DNA of 64,000 nucleotides from Methanoregula sp. (GCA_041645435.1 JBAZQB010000007.1:1-64000), one strand, 5' to 3'; shown: positions 37,061-46,988, counted from the first letter of the stretch. The notes: a model not told the origin generated them from the sequence alone. Numbers and translations: made by a program.

Positions 37061-38614
37061 ATGGCGGGTAAAATTGGGTGGGAGAAATCCCGTGTGGCTA
37101 TACTGATCCTTTTGGCGATCCTCTTCAGTCTTGTTCTTGCTGCCGGATGCAGTCAGACTGCTGCAACGCCAGGAATCGTGAAAACCGATGCAGGCACAAT
37201 CTCGGGAATAACGGATAATGGGATCACCGCATATCGGGGCATTCCCTACGCGGCTCCACCCACCGGAAACCTCCGGTGGAAACCCCCGGCAGAAGCAAAA
37301 CCCTGGAACGGCGTGATGAACGCAACGTCCTTTGGGGCAATCTGTCCCCAGAACGTTTCAGACAATTCTTCAACGGGAACAAAAGCCCAAGCCATGAGCG
37401 AAGACTGTCTGTACCTGAATGTCTGGACACCGGCAAAGGATCCCTCAGAGAAACTGCCTGTTATGGTTTTCATCCATGGCGGGGCTTTCATCCAGGGGGC
37501 CGGCTCCCTCCCGCTGTACGATGGCAGCGCACTGGCAAAGAGAGGGGTGATCGTTGTCACGCTCAACTACCGGCTCGGAGCTCTTGGGTTCCTTGCCCAC
37601 CCGGCGCTTGCCAACGAATCGGCCAATAACTCTTCGGGCAATTACGGTCTCCAGGACCAGCAGGCCGCCCTGAAATGGGTGCAGCGGAATATCGGGGCGT
37701 TTGGCGGTGATCCCTCCCGTGTAACTGTCTTCGGGGAATCGGCAGGGGCAACAAGCATCCTTTCCCACCTCTCAAGCCCGCAGGGTAACGGTCTCTTCCG
37801 GCAGGCCATTGTTGAGAGCGGGCCGCTCTGGACAAATGGCTCTTCTTTAAATATTGTCAGTTCCCGGGTTCAAGCCGAACAGGACAGCATGGAATTTGCC
37901 CGCACGCTGGGGTATACCGGGCCGGATGCGATCCGGCAGATGCGTGCACTGGACGCGATGACTCTTGTCAATGCAACACCCCATCCCAAATCAGCGTTCT
38001 GGGCCACCCACACCCTGAAGTTCAAGCCATCGGTTGACGGGTATATCCTTCCTTTTGCTCCTGAGGACCAATTCCTGAACGGAAAGCAGAACCCGGTCCC
38101 GCTCATTATCGGGACCAATGCCGATGAAGGAACAACGCTTGCAGCACAGACGGGTTTGAATGTCCCGGGGTACGAACGCTATATCCGGGACCGGTTCGGG
38201 AGGTATGCCGATGAAGTTCTTGGAGCGTACCCGGCAAAAACAGAAGGAGAGGTCCAGTACCAGATGGAACGGATTATGAACGACTTTGACTTTGCAGCAG
38301 CAGCAGAGATCATTGCCGGATCGAACGCCGGGATTGGCCAGGAAACCTGGTTGTACCGGTTCTCGTACGAGATGCCCGGCCAGCCGATGGGGACATTCCA
38401 TGGCAGTGAACTATATTTTGTCTTCCGGCCGGCCGCAATGGACCCGGATCCCGTGAGCCGGAACGTTTCGGACAGGATGATGGAGTACTGGACGCAGTTT
38501 GCCCGGAGCGGCAGCCCGGATGGCGGGAAGAACGTTACGTGGCCGCAGTACACTCCTGCAACCGGAAAATACCTTGATATCGGGGAATTCCCCGTACAAA
38601 AAACCGGATATTGA
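37061..38614 (+). CDS. Type B carboxylesterase, lipoprotein-anchored
   Basis: 517 residues. An N-terminal helix ends in a lipobox LAAGC (Cys30), so the enzyme is probably anchored outside the membrane. The alpha/beta-hydrolase core has the oxyanion HGGAF (139-143), the nucleophile elbow FGESAGA (Ser227), an acid residue in NADEGTT and the catalytic His in GTFHGSELYF. Type B carboxylesterases hydrolyse esters and thioesters of varied substrates. The family is mainly bacterial and eukaryotic, so lateral acquisition is possible. Convergent with the small gene at 38634. Confidence 0.88.
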   Translation: MAGKIGWEKSRVAILILLAILFSLVLAAGCSQTAATPGIVKTDAGTISGITDNGITAYRGIPYAAPPTGNLRWKPPAEAKPWNGVMNATSFGAICPQNVSDNSSTGTKAQAMSEDCLYLNVWTPAKDPSEKLPVMVFIHGGAFIQGAGSLPLYDGSALAKRGVIVVTLNYRLGALGFLAHPALANESANNSSGNYGLQDQQAALKWVQRNIGAFGGDPSRVTVFGESAGATSILSHLSSPQGNGLFRQAIVESGPLWTNGSSLNIVSSRVQAEQDSMEFARTLGYTGPDAIRQMRALDAMTLVNATPHPKSAFWATHTLKFKPSVDGYILPFAPEDQFLNGKQNPVPLIIGTNADEGTTLAAQTGLNVPGYERYIRDRFGRYADEVLGAYPAKTEGEVQYQMERIMNDFDFAAAAEIIAGSNAGIGQETWLYRFSYEMPGQPMGTFHGSELYFVFRPAAMDPDPVSRNVSDRMMEYWTQFARSGSPDGGKNVTWPQYTPATGKYLDIGEFPVQKTGY

Positions 38615-38633
38615 GTGTGGGGGCGTTCCCCGG

Positions 38634-38939
38634 TCACATTTTTGACTGGTCTTTGGGCATTGCCGTACCGTTGAATCCCGGGCGTTTCGCACCAATGCCG
38701 AGCATAGGGTCCCGTTTCTTCTGGCGGGGCTTGTCCCCCGGTTTTGCCTCGGGAACTTTTGCAAGGAAACATTCGACCGGGTCCCTGCCGCCGGCGCAGG
38801 TCCGGTCCTTGAACTCCGAGCACTCCTCGCAGGTCGGCACCAGGGTCGGCAGCAGCGAGGGGAAATGGTTCTTCCAGAGCGTTGCATCAATCTTCCCGGT
38901 TTCGAGGAAACGCTGGATATGCCGTGCCGTATACTTCAT
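38634..38939 (-). CDS. Small hypothetical protein with a Cys motif
   Basis: 101 residues (MKYTARHIQRFLETGKIDAT). A CEECSEFKDRTC motif with a later ECF could bind zinc. The C-terminal third is basic with GDKPRQKKRDP. The TATA box CTATAAAT lies 25 bp upstream of the ATG on the - strand (38964-38971), so the mRNA is probably leaderless. No family name can be given. Confidence 0.6.
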   Translation of the reverse strand: MKYTARHIQRFLETGKIDATLWKNHFPSLLPTLVPTCEECSEFKDRTCAGGRDPVECFLAKVPEAKPGDKPRQKKRDPMLGIGAKRPGFNGTAMPKDQSKM

Positions 38940-38963
38940 GCCGGGAGTATGGGCGGCCCGGGG

Positions 38964-38971
38964 ATTTATAG
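38964..38971 (-). promoter_or_regulatory. TATA box for a leaderless gene
   Basis: CTATAAAT on the - strand, 25 bp ahead of the ATG at 38939. The distance equals the usual TATA-to-start spacing, so transcription should begin at or next to the start codon. Confidence 0.5.
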
Positions 38972-39124
38972 AATGAGGATGGGAATATGGTAATTTTACC
39001 GTAAAGAAATTCTTCCGTAAAAATGATAACCGGGTGAATGTTCCAACGGGGCAGGATCTCCCAAATCCTTTTCAACACCTTCTTTTAATGTTACATACGG
39101 AATACAGGGGCGTGCAGCGGCAGC

Positions 39125-39328
39125 GTGATTACGGTATTGTATGTCGATGACGAACCGGACCTGCAGCTTTCGGATTCCGGGGATTATACCGCAGGCAAAA
39201 AAATGGGTAATGATACAACAGGGCTTACTCCCGGTTTCCTGTATCGGCCCGGTACACGAGAAACCGGTCCTTCAAGAGACCGTATATCGTTTTTTTCTAA
39301 AAATCCCCTTCAGGAATTCCTCCGGTAG
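39125..39328 (+). pseudogene. Remnant of a response regulator gene
   Basis: A GTG-started frame of 67 residues begins ITVLYVDDEPDLQL, the signature first strand of REC domains with the acidic pair, then jumps to SDSGDYTAG and unrelated sequence. The phosphoacceptor strand and the Lys strand are gone. The remnant is followed by non-coding DNA to the next gene. Confidence 0.6.
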
Positions 39329-39485
39329 TACGAACCGGATCTGGTACTCCTATAAGAATTCATAGCATCCTTCACGGGAATAATATCGCAGTACGCGGAT
39401 AAGATCCTCCCCTAACCATCAGACCAATATATACTCTTTTCACCAGCATCTGATTCTGATCATCCAGGAAAAGGAGGTCTACACC

Positions 39486-40775
39486 ATGCAGATTACAAAA
39501 TCCATCCGACGTTCCATAGGAACCGTCCTCCTTACTGCAGGACTCGCATATCCGGCGTGTGCCGCAGTGTGCCCGAAAGGGATAGGCGGATGCACCTCTC
39601 CGGGAAGGTGTTTCCTGTTCCTGGATGCCGATGGCAACAGTTTATGCGATTATACCGGACGGACCGGTTCTCAGACCGTGTCAAATGCCATTCCTTCCGG
39701 GCCTGGAACCTCTGCCCAGGTACCGGCAGCACCGCAACCGGATATATCCGCAACTCAAATGCCGGTACCGACAATGAGTTCGGTATCAGCGGATACAACA
39801 AACACTGTTATTCAGCAGACAACGTCCGGGGGATTTCTGGAAACCATCCACGTATCCGCGTTCCTGTCCGGCGTGATCTTATTCCTTGTCTTCACCGGTA
39901 TCATCTTCGCTCTCCTGATGGCACGACTGCCCGGGACTCGTAAACAGGAAACCGGGACGGCACTTGCCCTTGTATCGCTTTTCGGCCTTAACCTTTCGCT
40001 GGTTGCGACTTCACTTCTCGCGGGGGGTACCGCGGTTGGAATCACATCCTCCCTGATCTACATGGTGGCTGGCCCGCTGCTCGTTGCATACCTTTGGCAT
40101 GCCGGCAGGATGACCCAACGGATCATACTCCTATTAGCAGGGCTTGCCACGTTTGCCGGTTTCGTATTCCTGTCGCCGATAATGCCCCTGGAACTCGGGG
40201 GAATTGTGAATGTAATTACCGGAACCTCGGCTCTCAGTATTGCTATTATCGTGATCTGTGCTGTTATCCTGCTTGCACTCCTTGTGGGCCGGACGTTCTG
40301 CGGGAGCGTCTGCCCGGTGGGATCCCTGCAGGAACTGGCGTATATCATTCCGGTGAAAAAAATTGTTCCCCGTAAGAAAGAAATTCTTGAATTAATCCGG
40401 CTTGTCTTCTTCATAGCAACCGCGGCTGCTGCCATCTCTCTCATCGACCTGATGGCGTATACTGGCCTGTACGATCTCTTCTCTCTCACGCTCACTGCGG
40501 GATTTGCCGTTGCCGCAGGACTCATACTGCTCTCGGCATTCCTGTACCGTCCGGTCTGCCGGATTCTCTGCCCGTTTGGCGTCCTCTTCTCGATGTTTGC
40601 GGAGTTCAGCTGGTTCCGGCTGCAACGCACAGAGACCTGTATCGGGTGCAAAAAATGCGAGAGGGCCTGCCCTGCATCAACAGCTGGCAGGAACGATGGG
40701 AAACGGGAGTGCTATCTCTGCGGCCGGTGTACGGAAGCCTGCCCGGTACCAACAGCACTCAGGTACGGCCGGTGA
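39486..40775 (+). CDS. Membrane polyferredoxin of the NapH/NosR (Fer4_5) type
   Basis: 429 residues. A perfect AAAGGAGGT lies 7 bases before the ATG. Signal peptide or helix 10-27, then an extracytoplasmic Cys-rich module (CPKGIGGCTSPGRC, NSLCDY), a Pro/Thr linker, and about six membrane helices. CGSVCPVGSLQE and CRILCPFGVLFS are the Fer4_5 motifs, and two 4Fe-4S motifs CIGCKKCERACP and CYLCGRCTEACP end the protein. Proteins like this pass electrons across the membrane to or from quinone-like or periplasmic partners. No partner reductase is adjacent, so the substrate is unknown. Confidence 0.82.
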   Translation: MQITKSIRRSIGTVLLTAGLAYPACAAVCPKGIGGCTSPGRCFLFLDADGNSLCDYTGRTGSQTVSNAIPSGPGTSAQVPAAPQPDISATQMPVPTMSSVSADTTNTVIQQTTSGGFLETIHVSAFLSGVILFLVFTGIIFALLMARLPGTRKQETGTALALVSLFGLNLSLVATSLLAGGTAVGITSSLIYMVAGPLLVAYLWHAGRMTQRIILLLAGLATFAGFVFLSPIMPLELGGIVNVITGTSALSIAIIVICAVILLALLVGRTFCGSVCPVGSLQELAYIIPVKKIVPRKKEILELIRLVFFIATAAAAISLIDLMAYTGLYDLFSLTLTAGFAVAAGLILLSAFLYRPVCRILCPFGVLFSMFAEFSWFRLQRTETCIGCKKCERACPASTAGRNDGKRECYLCGRCTEACPVPTALRYGR

Positions 40776-40896
40776 TTTCTGCCGCGATCACAGTTTCGGA
40801 TCCTGTTGGGATTATGAATAAGCAGCTCGGTAAAAACGAACCTGCACGCAGGTTCACACCCGGACTATGAAAATTGTGTAAATAAAAACGCATTTT

Positions 40897-41052
40897 GTGG
40901 GCAGCGAGGACAGATCGGATTTTTACCATCTGATCCTGTCAAAGACCGGAGTCATCCCGGCACTCCAAAAAGCGTTCCTGAATGCGCTGGAGAGAGGGGA
41001 TAACGATCCATCCCGCTGGAAAACAAGAAAACATTGGAACAAGATTGCATAA
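40897..41052 (+). CDS. Possible small protein or gene fragment
   Basis: GTG-started frame of 51 residues (VGSEDRSDFYHLILSKTGVI, ERGDNDPSRWKTRKHWNKIA). The composition looks protein-like, with amphipathic helices, but there is no ribosome-binding site or recognised family. It may be a leftover C-terminus of a lost gene. Confidence 0.3.
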   Translation: MGSEDRSDFYHLILSKTGVIPALQKAFLNALERGDNDPSRWKTRKHWNKIA

Positions 41053-41168
41053 AGCCATAAGATCCAAAAGTCAAAAGCCGGTTTTTTTTGGACAGCGATA
41101 CCGGTTTTCCGCACCTTTGCAGCGAGCGTTTAATTAATTCATCACCGTCCCAATAAGTATGTGATACT

Positions 41169-41351
41169 ATGTCGAAACGGGCCGTTGATATGACATTCCA
41201 GGCGATCTACACGCTTACGGACCTCCGGGTATTGTTCCGGGAGACCGCACCCACCCATGCGCTTGATCCCCGCCAGCGGGCAGAAGCCGAACGGCTGCTC
41301 CAGAACCTTGAGCGGCAGGTTGCCTCGCTCAAACAGGAGATGCTGAAATGA
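41169..41351 (+). CDS. Small helical protein upstream of pscS
   Basis: 60 residues (MSKRAVDMTFQAIYTLTDLR) ending in a charged coiled coil (RAEAERLLQNLERQVASLKQ). Its stop overlaps the pscS start (ATGA), so the two are co-translated. It is far smaller than SepCysE, the known scaffold of this pathway, and is not recognisably related. It could be a small partner of SepCysS (inference). Confidence 0.6.
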   Translation: MSKRAVDMTFQAIYTLTDLRVLFRETAPTHALDPRQRAEAERLLQNLERQVASLKQEMLK

Positions 41352-42529
41352 GATGCGCAAATGGCATTGAAGCGCGGCAGGTCGACGAACTGTTCATCAA
41401 CATCGATCCGATCCAGGCCGCCGGCCGGCTCACTGCCGATGCCATGAAAGCAGTCATGGCTTACGGGGACGGGTACTCGGTCTGCGACAACTGCCGCAAG
41501 CCAAACCGGCTCGACTACATCAGTAAACCCCCTATTGCTGAATTCCACAAGGATGTGGCATCCTGGCTTGGCATGGATACGGTCCGTACGGTTCCCGGTG
41601 CCCGCCGGGGATTCCAGGCAGTTGCAAATACGTACGTGCAGAAAGGCGACCCGGTCCTCCTCACCTCATTATCCCACTATACTGAATTCATGGCGGTTGA
41701 AGAAGCAGGGGGAATTCCCCGGGAGATCCCTGCCGACAGCAACAAAATTATTACTGCTGATGCAGCCGCGATGAAAATCGAAGAAGTCAAACGGGAATTC
41801 GGCCGTCCGCCCGTTCTTGCCTTTATAGATCATGTGGATTACCAGTTTGGCAATATGCACGATATCCGGTCAATTGCAAAAGTTACCCGCGAGAACGATG
41901 TCCCGATCGTGTACAATGGCGCATACACGGTTGGAACGCTGCCGGTGAACGGCAAAGATCTCGGTGTCGATTTCATTGTCGGGTCGGGTCACAAGAGCAT
42001 GGCAGCACCGGCCCCCTCCGGCATTCTTGCGGCAACTGCCGAGCGTGCGGCCGAAGTATTCCGCACGACAACCATTGTCGGTGATGTCACGAACAGGAAA
42101 TTCGGGATCAAGGAGCCCGAGATGATGGGCTGTACTCTCATGGGGGCAACCCTCATCGGCATGATGGCCTCATTTCCGCACGTAAAAGAACGGGTGAAAC
42201 ATTTCGATAAGGAACTGGAAAATAACCGGATCGTTCTCGATGCACTGCTTTCCATTGAGGGGACGAAGATCCTTTCAGAATTTCCCCGCAAACACACGAT
42301 GACCCGGATCGACACCATAGCATCCTTCGATAAGGTCGCAGAATCCCACAAGAAGCGGGGCTTCTATCTTTCAGGCGCCCTTGAGGAAAAAGGGGTGACC
42401 GGCATTATCCCCGGGGCAACGAAAGTCTGGAAATTCAATACCTATGGCATGACCCGCATCCAGGCAGAATATCTCGGGAAGGTATTTGTCGATATTGCCC
42501 GCGAGAACGGCCTTGTGGTAAACCCGTAA
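41348..42529 (+). CDS. pscS: O-phosphoseryl-tRNA:Cys-tRNA synthase (SepCysS)
   Basis: 393 residues. This PLP enzyme converts phosphoseryl-tRNA-Cys to cysteinyl-tRNA-Cys with a sulfur donor, the archaeal route to cysteine in many methanogens. The PLP-binding Lys is K216 in GSGHKSMAA. The conserved catalytic cysteines appear as CDNC (C46, C49) and C262 in MMGCTLMG, consistent with a persulfide or cluster mechanism. Start at 41348 within the stop of the 60-residue gene. SepRS is not in the window. Confidence 0.93.
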   Translation: MRCANGIEARQVDELFINIDPIQAAGRLTADAMKAVMAYGDGYSVCDNCRKPNRLDYISKPPIAEFHKDVASWLGMDTVRTVPGARRGFQAVANTYVQKGDPVLLTSLSHYTEFMAVEEAGGIPREIPADSNKIITADAAAMKIEEVKREFGRPPVLAFIDHVDYQFGNMHDIRSIAKVTRENDVPIVYNGAYTVGTLPVNGKDLGVDFIVGSGHKSMAAPAPSGILAATAERAAEVFRTTTIVGDVTNRKFGIKEPEMMGCTLMGATLIGMMASFPHVKERVKHFDKELENNRIVLDALLSIEGTKILSEFPRKHTMTRIDTIASFDKVAESHKKRGFYLSGALEEKGVTGIIPGATKVWKFNTYGMTRIQAEYLGKVFVDIARENGLVVNP

Positions 42530-42746
42530 CGAAAAATCCGAAGATCGGAACATCTCACCCTCCATTTTTCTCTCCTCTCTTCTGAAATACCGGAAATAAT
42601 CCTTTTTGCCGGCCCATAACAAATATTCTCTAAAAAACCAGTATCAGGATCTCCCGGCCGGGCAGGTAATATTATTACCAGCGATAGCCTACGAATCCGA
42701 TGAACAGGATTGTATCTCCCTGACGGTTACAGGAGTCTTGGTACGG

Positions 42747-44225
42747 ATGCTTGATAAAACCGATCTTACAAAAACTGCTGATGAGAGCACCTACGAAAAG
42801 ACGCTCACGTCATTAAAAGAACGCCTTGGCATCCTCCAGCGCTCCCTGCGAGACCAGAATGTCCCAACCGTCATCGTCATTGAGGGCTGGAACGCTGCCG
42901 GCATCACCATGGCCGTCCATGAGATCGTCCAGGCTCTGGACCCCCGGGGATTTGCCCTCCATGCCATAGAGAAGCCCACCGAGGAGGAGAAGGCCCACCC
43001 GTTTTTCTGGAGATTCTGGCTTCGGACACCTCCCCGCGGGCGTATCGGGCTTTTTGCACGGAGCTGGTACAGCCGGGCGCTCTCGGAAGAGATGCAGAAA
43101 CACACCTGGGAAAAATCCATGCTGGAGCCGGCAGTCCGGATAAATAATTTCGAGAAGAAACTGCACGATGACGGCACGATAATCCTCAAATTTTTCCTGC
43201 ATATCACAAAGGAGGAACAGAAGCGGCGTCTTGAGGAGCGTGAACGAAATCCCCTCACCGCGTGGCTTGTCACACCGTCAATATGGAATGTCCACCGGCA
43301 TTATGAGAACACGTATCCCCTGATCGATGAATTTCTTGAAAAAACCAACACCGAGTATGCTCCCTGGACCATCATTGAAGCAACCGACCGGCAATATGCG
43401 ATCCTGAAAGTATACTCAATGATTGTGAAAAACCTGGAAAAAAGAGAGGAAGCCGGTAAAGAGACAAGAGCCAAAAAATTAAAACAGAAAGATCCCACCC
43501 GACCCAGGAAAAACCCGGTTATACGAAAATCCACGCCGGATAACGGGTACTCAAAGGAAGAATGCCAGCAGACCTTAAACAATCTCCAGATTGAGATGCT
43601 CGAGCTGCATTACCTTCTTTTCAAGAGGAAGATCCCCTTCATCATAGCCTACGAGGGGTGGGATGCAGCCGGAAAAGGCGGGAATATCACCCGGGTCACG
43701 CGATATATGAACCCGCTTGGATATTACGTGGTTCCTGTTGCCGCTCCCACTGAACACGAAAAACAGTACCACTACCTGAGACGGTTCATCAAACATTTTC
43801 CCACCGGTGGCGATATCGCAATCTTTGACCGGAGCTGGTACGGCCGGGTGCTTGTTGAGCGCGTGGAAAAATACTGTACAGAATCCGACTGGCAGCGGGC
43901 CTATGGCGAGATCAACGACATGGAAGAAGATTTCATATCTTCCACGGGCGGAGGGATGGTAAAGTTCTGGCTCGAGATAAGCAAGGATGAGCAGCTCAAA
44001 CGCTTCCAGCAGCGGGCAAGTGATCCTCTCAAAAAATACAAGATCACCGATGATGACTGGAGAAACCGGGAAAAATGGGATCTGTATGAAGAGGCGGTTG
44101 ATGAGATGCTGGCAAGGACGAGCACGGAGTATGCTCCCTGGACCGTTATTGAATCGAATGATAAATGGTATGCCCGGGTCAAGGCCCTGAACACGGTTAT
44201 CCAGACCGCAAGGAAACTTCTATGA
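42747..44225 (+). CDS. Polyphosphate:AMP phosphotransferase (two-domain PPK2)
   Basis: 492 residues from the ATG at 42747 (AGGAG 11 bases upstream), the normal size for two-domain PPK2. The frame stays open from 42606, but that part is unlike the family. Domain 1 (about 15-250) has a degenerate P-loop GWNAAGIT lacking the Lys. Domain 2 (about 270-490) has the intact GWDAAGKGG, the FDRSWYGRVLVERVE lid segment and WYARV end. It should make ADP from AMP with polyphosphate as the donor, so only the second half is likely catalytic. This links energy charge to polyphosphate stores. Confidence 0.87.
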   Translation: MLDKTDLTKTADESTYEKTLTSLKERLGILQRSLRDQNVPTVIVIEGWNAAGITMAVHEIVQALDPRGFALHAIEKPTEEEKAHPFFWRFWLRTPPRGRIGLFARSWYSRALSEEMQKHTWEKSMLEPAVRINNFEKKLHDDGTIILKFFLHITKEEQKRRLEERERNPLTAWLVTPSIWNVHRHYENTYPLIDEFLEKTNTEYAPWTIIEATDRQYAILKVYSMIVKNLEKREEAGKETRAKKLKQKDPTRPRKNPVIRKSTPDNGYSKEECQQTLNNLQIEMLELHYLLFKRKIPFIIAYEGWDAAGKGGNITRVTRYMNPLGYYVVPVAAPTEHEKQYHYLRRFIKHFPTGGDIAIFDRSWYGRVLVERVEKYCTESDWQRAYGEINDMEEDFISSTGGGMVKFWLEISKDEQLKRFQQRASDPLKKYKITDDDWRNREKWDLYEEAVDEMLARTSTEYAPWTVIESNDKWYARVKALNTVIQTARKLL

Positions 44226-44501
44226 GCGGGTTGCCAGGAAAAATTCGCATTATTCGTTCTCTGATGAAATTCTGCACAGAGACACGAATTTGTCGTGAAC
44301 CAAGAGGATCTCCCCCCGGGTCGTTTATCCCACTGAGGGGTAGGGAGTCATGCTCCTTTCTTCCTGAAAAATAAACACATACAAAAAAAGTGGCTATTCT
44401 TGGGAGATGAGCTATGCTCACAATTGATCTCAAAATGAATCCAGGATTTGGTTTTTTTATAGTCTGTGAGGAACCGGTCTTGTGCGTTTCAACAGAGCCG
44501 G

Positions 44502-45722
44502 TTATTCTGTAATCGTACCATTCAGCGCATTGACAAACCGCACATCCGAACAGGCCAGATTCACCAGCTTTGCGATTTCCATCTGATCTTCAAATTCCCG
44601 GACCTCATCAAGCACCGCCGCAGTTGCCGGCATCTTCGGCACTGCACGGCAGGCCAGGTCCCCGGGCGTTGCATCGAAAGTCCCGATCCGGCGGGCAAGG
44701 GTGATCGTATCTTCCTTGTCATAGGTGATAAGCGGGCGGAGGACCGGAACGCTCACTGCATCGGAGATAACCGCGAGATTCGGAAGGGTCTGGGAAGCCA
44801 CCTGGCCGAGATTTTCTCCGGTAACGATTGCCTGTGCTCCTTCTTTTGTCATCAGTTCTCCGGCAACCCGCTGCATGAACCGCTTGCAGATAACGCAGCG
44901 GTACCGGGGCGGGACTTTCAGCCGGCTCATCTCATCGAACAGCAGTTCGTTCCTGGCAATCACCATCGACAGGTTGTTTCCGGCACACCAGAAAGAGAGT
45001 TTGCGGTGATTTTCAATTGCAGCGGAAGTCACGTCACTCCCGGCCCATCGCCCGGCATCAAGGTACAGGTGGGTAATCTCGCATCCCCGCTTCATCATCA
45101 GCCACGACGCCACCGGGGAATCAATACCGGACGAGAGCAGGACAAGCGCCCGTCCCTGGGTGCCCCAGGGCAGACCCCCGGGTCCCTTTATGCGGGAATC
45201 ATAAACAAGGCCGCCAAAATCCCGCACTTCAACAAATACCTCGTACTCGGGAGTGCCGAGATCTACGGTGAGATTGGGGATGGTATCGAAGATATCAGAA
45301 CCAATCCGGGCGCCGAGTTCCTGGCTGTCCAGCCCGGTCTTGTACTGGCGTTTTGCGCGAACGGCAAACGTTTTTCCGGACGTCAGGTGTTCAGATGCAA
45401 GCCTGACTGCACTGCGGGAAAGTGCATCGTATTCGCTGCTGGTAAGGATACAGATACTGACATCGATGATTCCAAATACCCGGGATACGATATCCGCAGT
45501 TTTTACCGGATCAGCCGTGTGGATCAGGATACGTCCGCGGGGGGTTTCATACCGGCAGGTTATCCCGAATGAGTTCAGGGCTTTTCTTATATTCCGCAGG
45601 AGCATGCCGATAAAGTGATGTTTTACCGGTTCGCTTTTCAAGAACAACTCGCCGTACCGTGCCATGACGATCTGTTCTTCTTCGGTATTTTTTCCGGTCA
45701 TATCCTCTCTGCCTGCGTGCAT
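44502..45722 (-). CDS. thiI: tRNA 4-thiouridine synthetase / thiamine sulfur carrier protein ThiI
   Basis: 406 residues from an ATG at 45722. ATG 45701 (MTGKNTEEEQIVMARYGEL) is an alternative. N-terminal ferredoxin-like and THUMP domains (RYGELFLKSEPVKHHF) are followed by a PP-loop ATPase (VLLSSGIDSPVASWLM). A CVICKRFM Cys pair is present and there is no C-terminal rhodanese domain, as in archaeal ThiI. It adenylates U8 of tRNA and inserts sulfur, and may contribute to thiazole synthesis. Encoded on the opposite strand, convergent with the polyphosphate gene. Confidence 0.88.
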   Translation of the reverse strand: MHAGREDMTGKNTEEEQIVMARYGELFLKSEPVKHHFIGMLLRNIRKALNSFGITCRYETPRGRILIHTADPVKTADIVSRVFGIIDVSICILTSSEYDALSRSAVRLASEHLTSGKTFAVRAKRQYKTGLDSQELGARIGSDIFDTIPNLTVDLGTPEYEVFVEVRDFGGLVYDSRIKGPGGLPWGTQGRALVLLSSGIDSPVASWLMMKRGCEITHLYLDAGRWAGSDVTSAAIENHRKLSFWCAGNNLSMVIARNELLFDEMSRLKVPPRYRCVICKRFMQRVAGELMTKEGAQAIVTGENLGQVASQTLPNLAVISDAVSVPVLRPLITYDKEDTITLARRIGTFDATPGDLACRAVPKMPATAAVLDEVREFEDQMEIAKLVNLACSDVRFVNALNGTITE

Positions 45723-45902
45723 GTTTCGGTTAGCTATTGCAGCTCAAGGGTGATAACCGTTGGCGGGCGAGTCAATTTATGTGTTCTGGAGAAACGCAGA
45801 AGAACAAATCCGGTTTATACCCGGATCAGGATAACCACAAAAAATATTCAATATGACAAAAAAAAGGTGGCTCGGGTAGAAAAACACCCGATTTTCCTAT
45901 AG

Positions 45903-46283
45903 TCAGGAAGTCCCGGGTGAGCGGGATCCAAGTGGATATAGCGTGCGAATCTTCTGTTCAATTTCCGGCGTGAGAAAAAAATAGTCCGGCAGCGGGGCTG
46001 CATAGGAAGGCTGCAGAACAACCTCCTGGATTTCCTGATCGGAGATTCCTGCGAGAGTGTGATTCATTATTTCATAAAACAGCACAGTCTCGTTGCCGGC
46101 TTTAATCCGGCAGATACAGGTGCTGTCTGCGCCCGCCCGAATAAAGTAACAGGACGATCCTATGGTATGCGGGCAGGAATCCACGAGTTGTTTTTTTATA
46201 GGAATATACTGCGGGTCAGTTTTTCCGATGATGAAATATTGCGGGAAGAATGCACTTCCTTCAGGGTGATTTTCTGTCGACAT
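45903..46283 (-). CDS. Hypothetical protein
   Basis: 126 residues (MSTENHPEGSAFFPQYFIIG). It looks like a compact alpha/beta protein, with CPHTIGSSCYFI and CICRIKAGNET cysteines and an EIQEVVLQPSYAAPLPDYFF segment. No family is recognised. Last gene before the toxin-antitoxin island. Confidence 0.5.
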   Translation of the reverse strand: MSTENHPEGSAFFPQYFIIGKTDPQYIPIKKQLVDSCPHTIGSSCYFIRAGADSTCICRIKAGNETVLFYEIMNHTLAGISDQEIQEVVLQPSYAAPLPDYFFLTPEIEQKIRTLYPLGSRSPGTS

Positions 46284-46647
46284 CGTTATCAGGTACCCCC
46301 GTCGTTTCAGTTCATCAATGCAAATTAATAATCCCTGACTCTGGCAACAAGTATATGTATTCTGTTATTAAGAATATTTATCGGTTGTTAAAATAGTAAT
46401 TATACCAGTTATGGATTTGACCCGGGTTTTTTTAACCAACTGAGTTTTTCCATATATGACGCAGGATATCAGACGGGAAGTAATTGAAGCATATTCCGGG
46501 AATTTCTTCTTTTTAGAAAAATGAAAAGCCGGATTAATCAGACCCGGCATTCCAACTAACTGGTGAGTGAGCAAATTCCCTATAATTGTATTATATCCGT
46601 CCAAATGATGAGATTATATTCAGTTAGATGTATCTTACCGATTCCGT

Positions 46648-46887
46648 ATGAAAGCCAGCATTATTCATGTGAGCTCGAAAGGGCAGATTGTCATTCCAGC
46701 ATCCATGAGAAATGGCTTAAAAAAAGGCGAAGAACTTCATTTCGTCCATGAGGGTGAACGATATTTTATAAAACCACTGAACGGATTTGAATCCGCATTG
46801 AAAAAAGATATCGAATTTGCAGAGATGACGGAACAATCACTTACCAATTACTGGAAAGGATTATTCAAGGTAAAGGAAAAACACTAG
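46648..46887 (+). CDS. AbrB/MazE-type antitoxin, orphaned copy
   Basis: 79 residues. The SpoVT-AbrB fold is marked by SSKGQIVIPASMR near the start. The C-terminal helices (FESALKKDIEFAEMTEQSLT) would bind a toxin. Compared with its twin at 48085 it ends nine codons earlier at a TAG, and its toxin gene is reduced to a fragment. It may still autoregulate or neutralise the twin toxin. Confidence 0.75.
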   Translation: MKASIIHVSSKGQIVIPASMRNGLKKGEELHFVHEGERYFIKPLNGFESALKKDIEFAEMTEQSLTNYWKGLFKVKEKH

Positions 46888-46907
46888 TCCATCAACGAAC
46901 TTGCATG

Positions 46908-46975
46908 ATGGTGAGAGTTGCCTGCCCACCAGGCTTTTAAAAACCAAAAAAAGATTCAGGATAATTTCGTTCAAC
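46908..46975 (+). pseudogene. Fragment of RelE-type toxin gene
   Basis: ATGGTGAGAGTTGCCTGCC matches the start of the toxin at 48345, but a TAA appears at codon 11 (VRVACPPGF then stop) and similarity ends after roughly 65 bp. Confidence 0.65.
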
Positions 46976-46988
46976 CATAGTGATTTTC

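Larger units (their letters stand above)
46483..46975. repeat. Duplicated toxin-antitoxin segment, copy 1 (degraded)
   Basis: Runs parallel to 47921-48415: shared promoter leader (AGCAAATTCCCTA, TTAGATGTATCTTAC-like), AbrB antitoxin and the first ~65 bp of the RelE toxin. The two copies flank the frameshifted epimerase 46989-47920 as direct repeats. Confidence 0.8.
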
